Assembly (NCBI GenBank): GCA_020137815.1
Contig: CM035356.1
Span: 5,800,145-5,864,144 of the forward strand
Direction of reading: 5' to 3'
Source of the DNA: Hormiphora californensis
Taxonomy: Eukaryota; Ctenophora; Tentaculata; Cydippida; Pleurobrachiidae
DNA: 64,000 bases
A program made the translations under genes and the position numbers. Under the pieces are notes generated by a model that had not been told where the DNA came from, ran no database searches, and saw only the letters and a program-made list of their open reading frames with translations. This document shows positions 62,900-64,000 of the stretch, piece by piece (the stretch's first letter is position 1; each line of letters opens with the position of its first letter).

Positions 62900-63248
62900 T
62901 TATGTATGTGTGTCTAAACCATGGATTCTTAAAACTCCACAAACCAACGTGTTGTTGTTTTGTTTATTGCGGTACTTTCACTTCCACTTCCACTTTCAAC
63001 CGGCGTGTTGTCTCGTGTTGTGCGCGCGGTGTGCTCCCATTCGTGTGTGCGTCGGGCGCGCGGCGCACCACAGATCAGGAGTACTTTCCACCGCACCGTC
63101 GGTAAAGTGAACACGCTGGTCAGAGTAGACCCCCTTAGACGGCACGCGCGGATATAGACCTGAGCGAGTGTGGAAAAGTTGAGGCGGAAAAAGGTGAAAG
63201 GATTGAGGTGTATTATGTTTACCACACACACAAACCGTGAGACAGTAG
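62900..63248. other. GC-rich spacer, nothing assigned
   Basis: A locally CpG-rich stretch (63000-63160) that could be a promoter of a gene beyond the window. No conserved coding sequence recognised. Confidence 0.35.
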
Positions 63249-63854
63249 GGGCCTAGCTAAGTTTTGGTAATGAAATTCCCCCTCTGCGCTAGCTCACAGA
63301 GGGGTAATAATATCGCTTGTACGGCGGGAAAAAAATTCCTGTGTCCAAACTACAAAACAGAAAGTTCTAATTTTTTGAACATACCGAGGAAATTGTCTGA
63401 GCTACCATTACATACCGGAATTTTTCGATATTTTGGCGATTAACACTGTTTTTGTTTTTGGAAAACTATGAAGATGCTGGAATTTGGCTACAAAAACCTT
63501 CAGAAATGTGCAAAATGCCATTCCAAAGGTATTAGAGGTGGATTCATTGATAACTAAGCTATAGTCGAGTCAGAAAAAATTCCACAAGATTGGAATTTTA
63601 TGCCCATATAAGGAGTTATGCGACACACCTCTGTTGTTAAACATGTGGTGTAATCGCTACCGGTCGTTACTTTCTGTAGAATTCAGGTCCTGGTTACTAT
63701 ACAAACTAGTACCATACGTTTTAGATAGGTTTTAGACAAGTTTTCGATAACTTTTTATGAGAAGGTCCCGTAAATTTTCATTTTTAGGTAGGCGGTATTG
63801 TCACCCCTATATGCAATAATAGGGGTGACTTCGTAACCAAAGCTAAGTTAGGCG
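63249..63854. mobile_element. Possible inverted-repeat element near the right edge
   Basis: GGCCTAGCTAAGTTTTGGTA at the left and the imperfect complement of GCCTAACTTAGCTTTGGTTA at the right. A hairpin (GTCACCCCTAT / ATAGGGGTGAC) lies just inside the right end. No ORF. Termini are diverged, so the limits are approximate. Confidence 0.35.
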
Positions 63855-64000
63855 AGAGAACGATTGATCAAATGTGTAGTTGAGATTTTTCCTAGAAAAT
63901 GTAGAAAGTTGAGCACATTTCTCAGTAACAAAATAAAACACGACATCTTTTTTTAAAGGGCCAGACACGAACAATAGTAGTAACAAATGTGTGGATGTGT

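Noticed and set aside
62929-63231. Small ORFs on both strands in the GC-rich patch
   Set aside because: No start context, splice support or recognisable domain; overlapping frames on both strands are expected in GC-rich DNA.

Overview
This is a nuclear window from an animal genome, most likely a non-vertebrate. Its genes are split by many GT-AG introns and encode animal proteins: striatin, SCAPER, an APPBP2-like protein, a HIP1/HIP1R-type actin-binding protein and a COMM-domain protein. I cannot fix the phylum; an early-branching animal such as a sponge is possible but unproven. Non-coding DNA is full of (CT)n/(AG)n microsatellites, minisatellites and small inverted-repeat transposons.

Layout. 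179-682 (-): single-exon COMM-domain gene. 847-4451 (-): tandem pair of BTB-domain genes, both with frame breaks. 4452-11003: repeat-rich spacer with nested terminal-inverted-repeat elements, a Harbinger-like foldback and a piece of a retrotransposon ORF1-like gene. 11004-20919 (+): APPBP2-like TPR gene, nine exons, with an intact ORF1-like gene in intron 1. 22668-40041 (-): striatin; its last twelve exons are at 22.7-26.8 kb and its first exon at 39.9-40.0 kb. Intron 1 holds a 4.5 kb palindrome and a 3 kb homopolymer-distorted block, and the exon(s) for the middle of the coiled coil were not found. 41865-56182 (-): SCAPER, 21 exons, from SCAPER_N domain to C-terminus. 58235-62336 (+): seven exons of the I/LWEQ (THATCH) end of a HIP1R/Sla2-like gene. 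62337-64000: AG tract, poly(A) signal and another inverted-repeat element.

The genes do not form one pathway. They are unrelated housekeeping or scaffold functions: endosomal recycling (COMMD), ubiquitin-ligase substrate selection (APPBP2), the STRIPAK phosphatase scaffold (striatin), ER/cilium/mRNA regulation (SCAPER) and clathrin-actin coupling (HIP1R).

The most unusual feature is architectural. Tandem repeats repeatedly begin at or within tens of bases of splice sites, and near acceptors they are usually pyrimidine-rich on the coding strand. The mobile elements are the second point: two hAT-like families with exact 8-bp target duplications, a TA-flanked family with a natural near-empty site, and a core motif shared by unrelated inverted-repeat families. 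A third point is caution. Single-base frame breaks in conserved exons, the distorted block and the lopsided palindrome suggest residual long-read assembly errors. Exon coordinates come from reading splice consensus, codon phase and remembered family sequence; no search was run.
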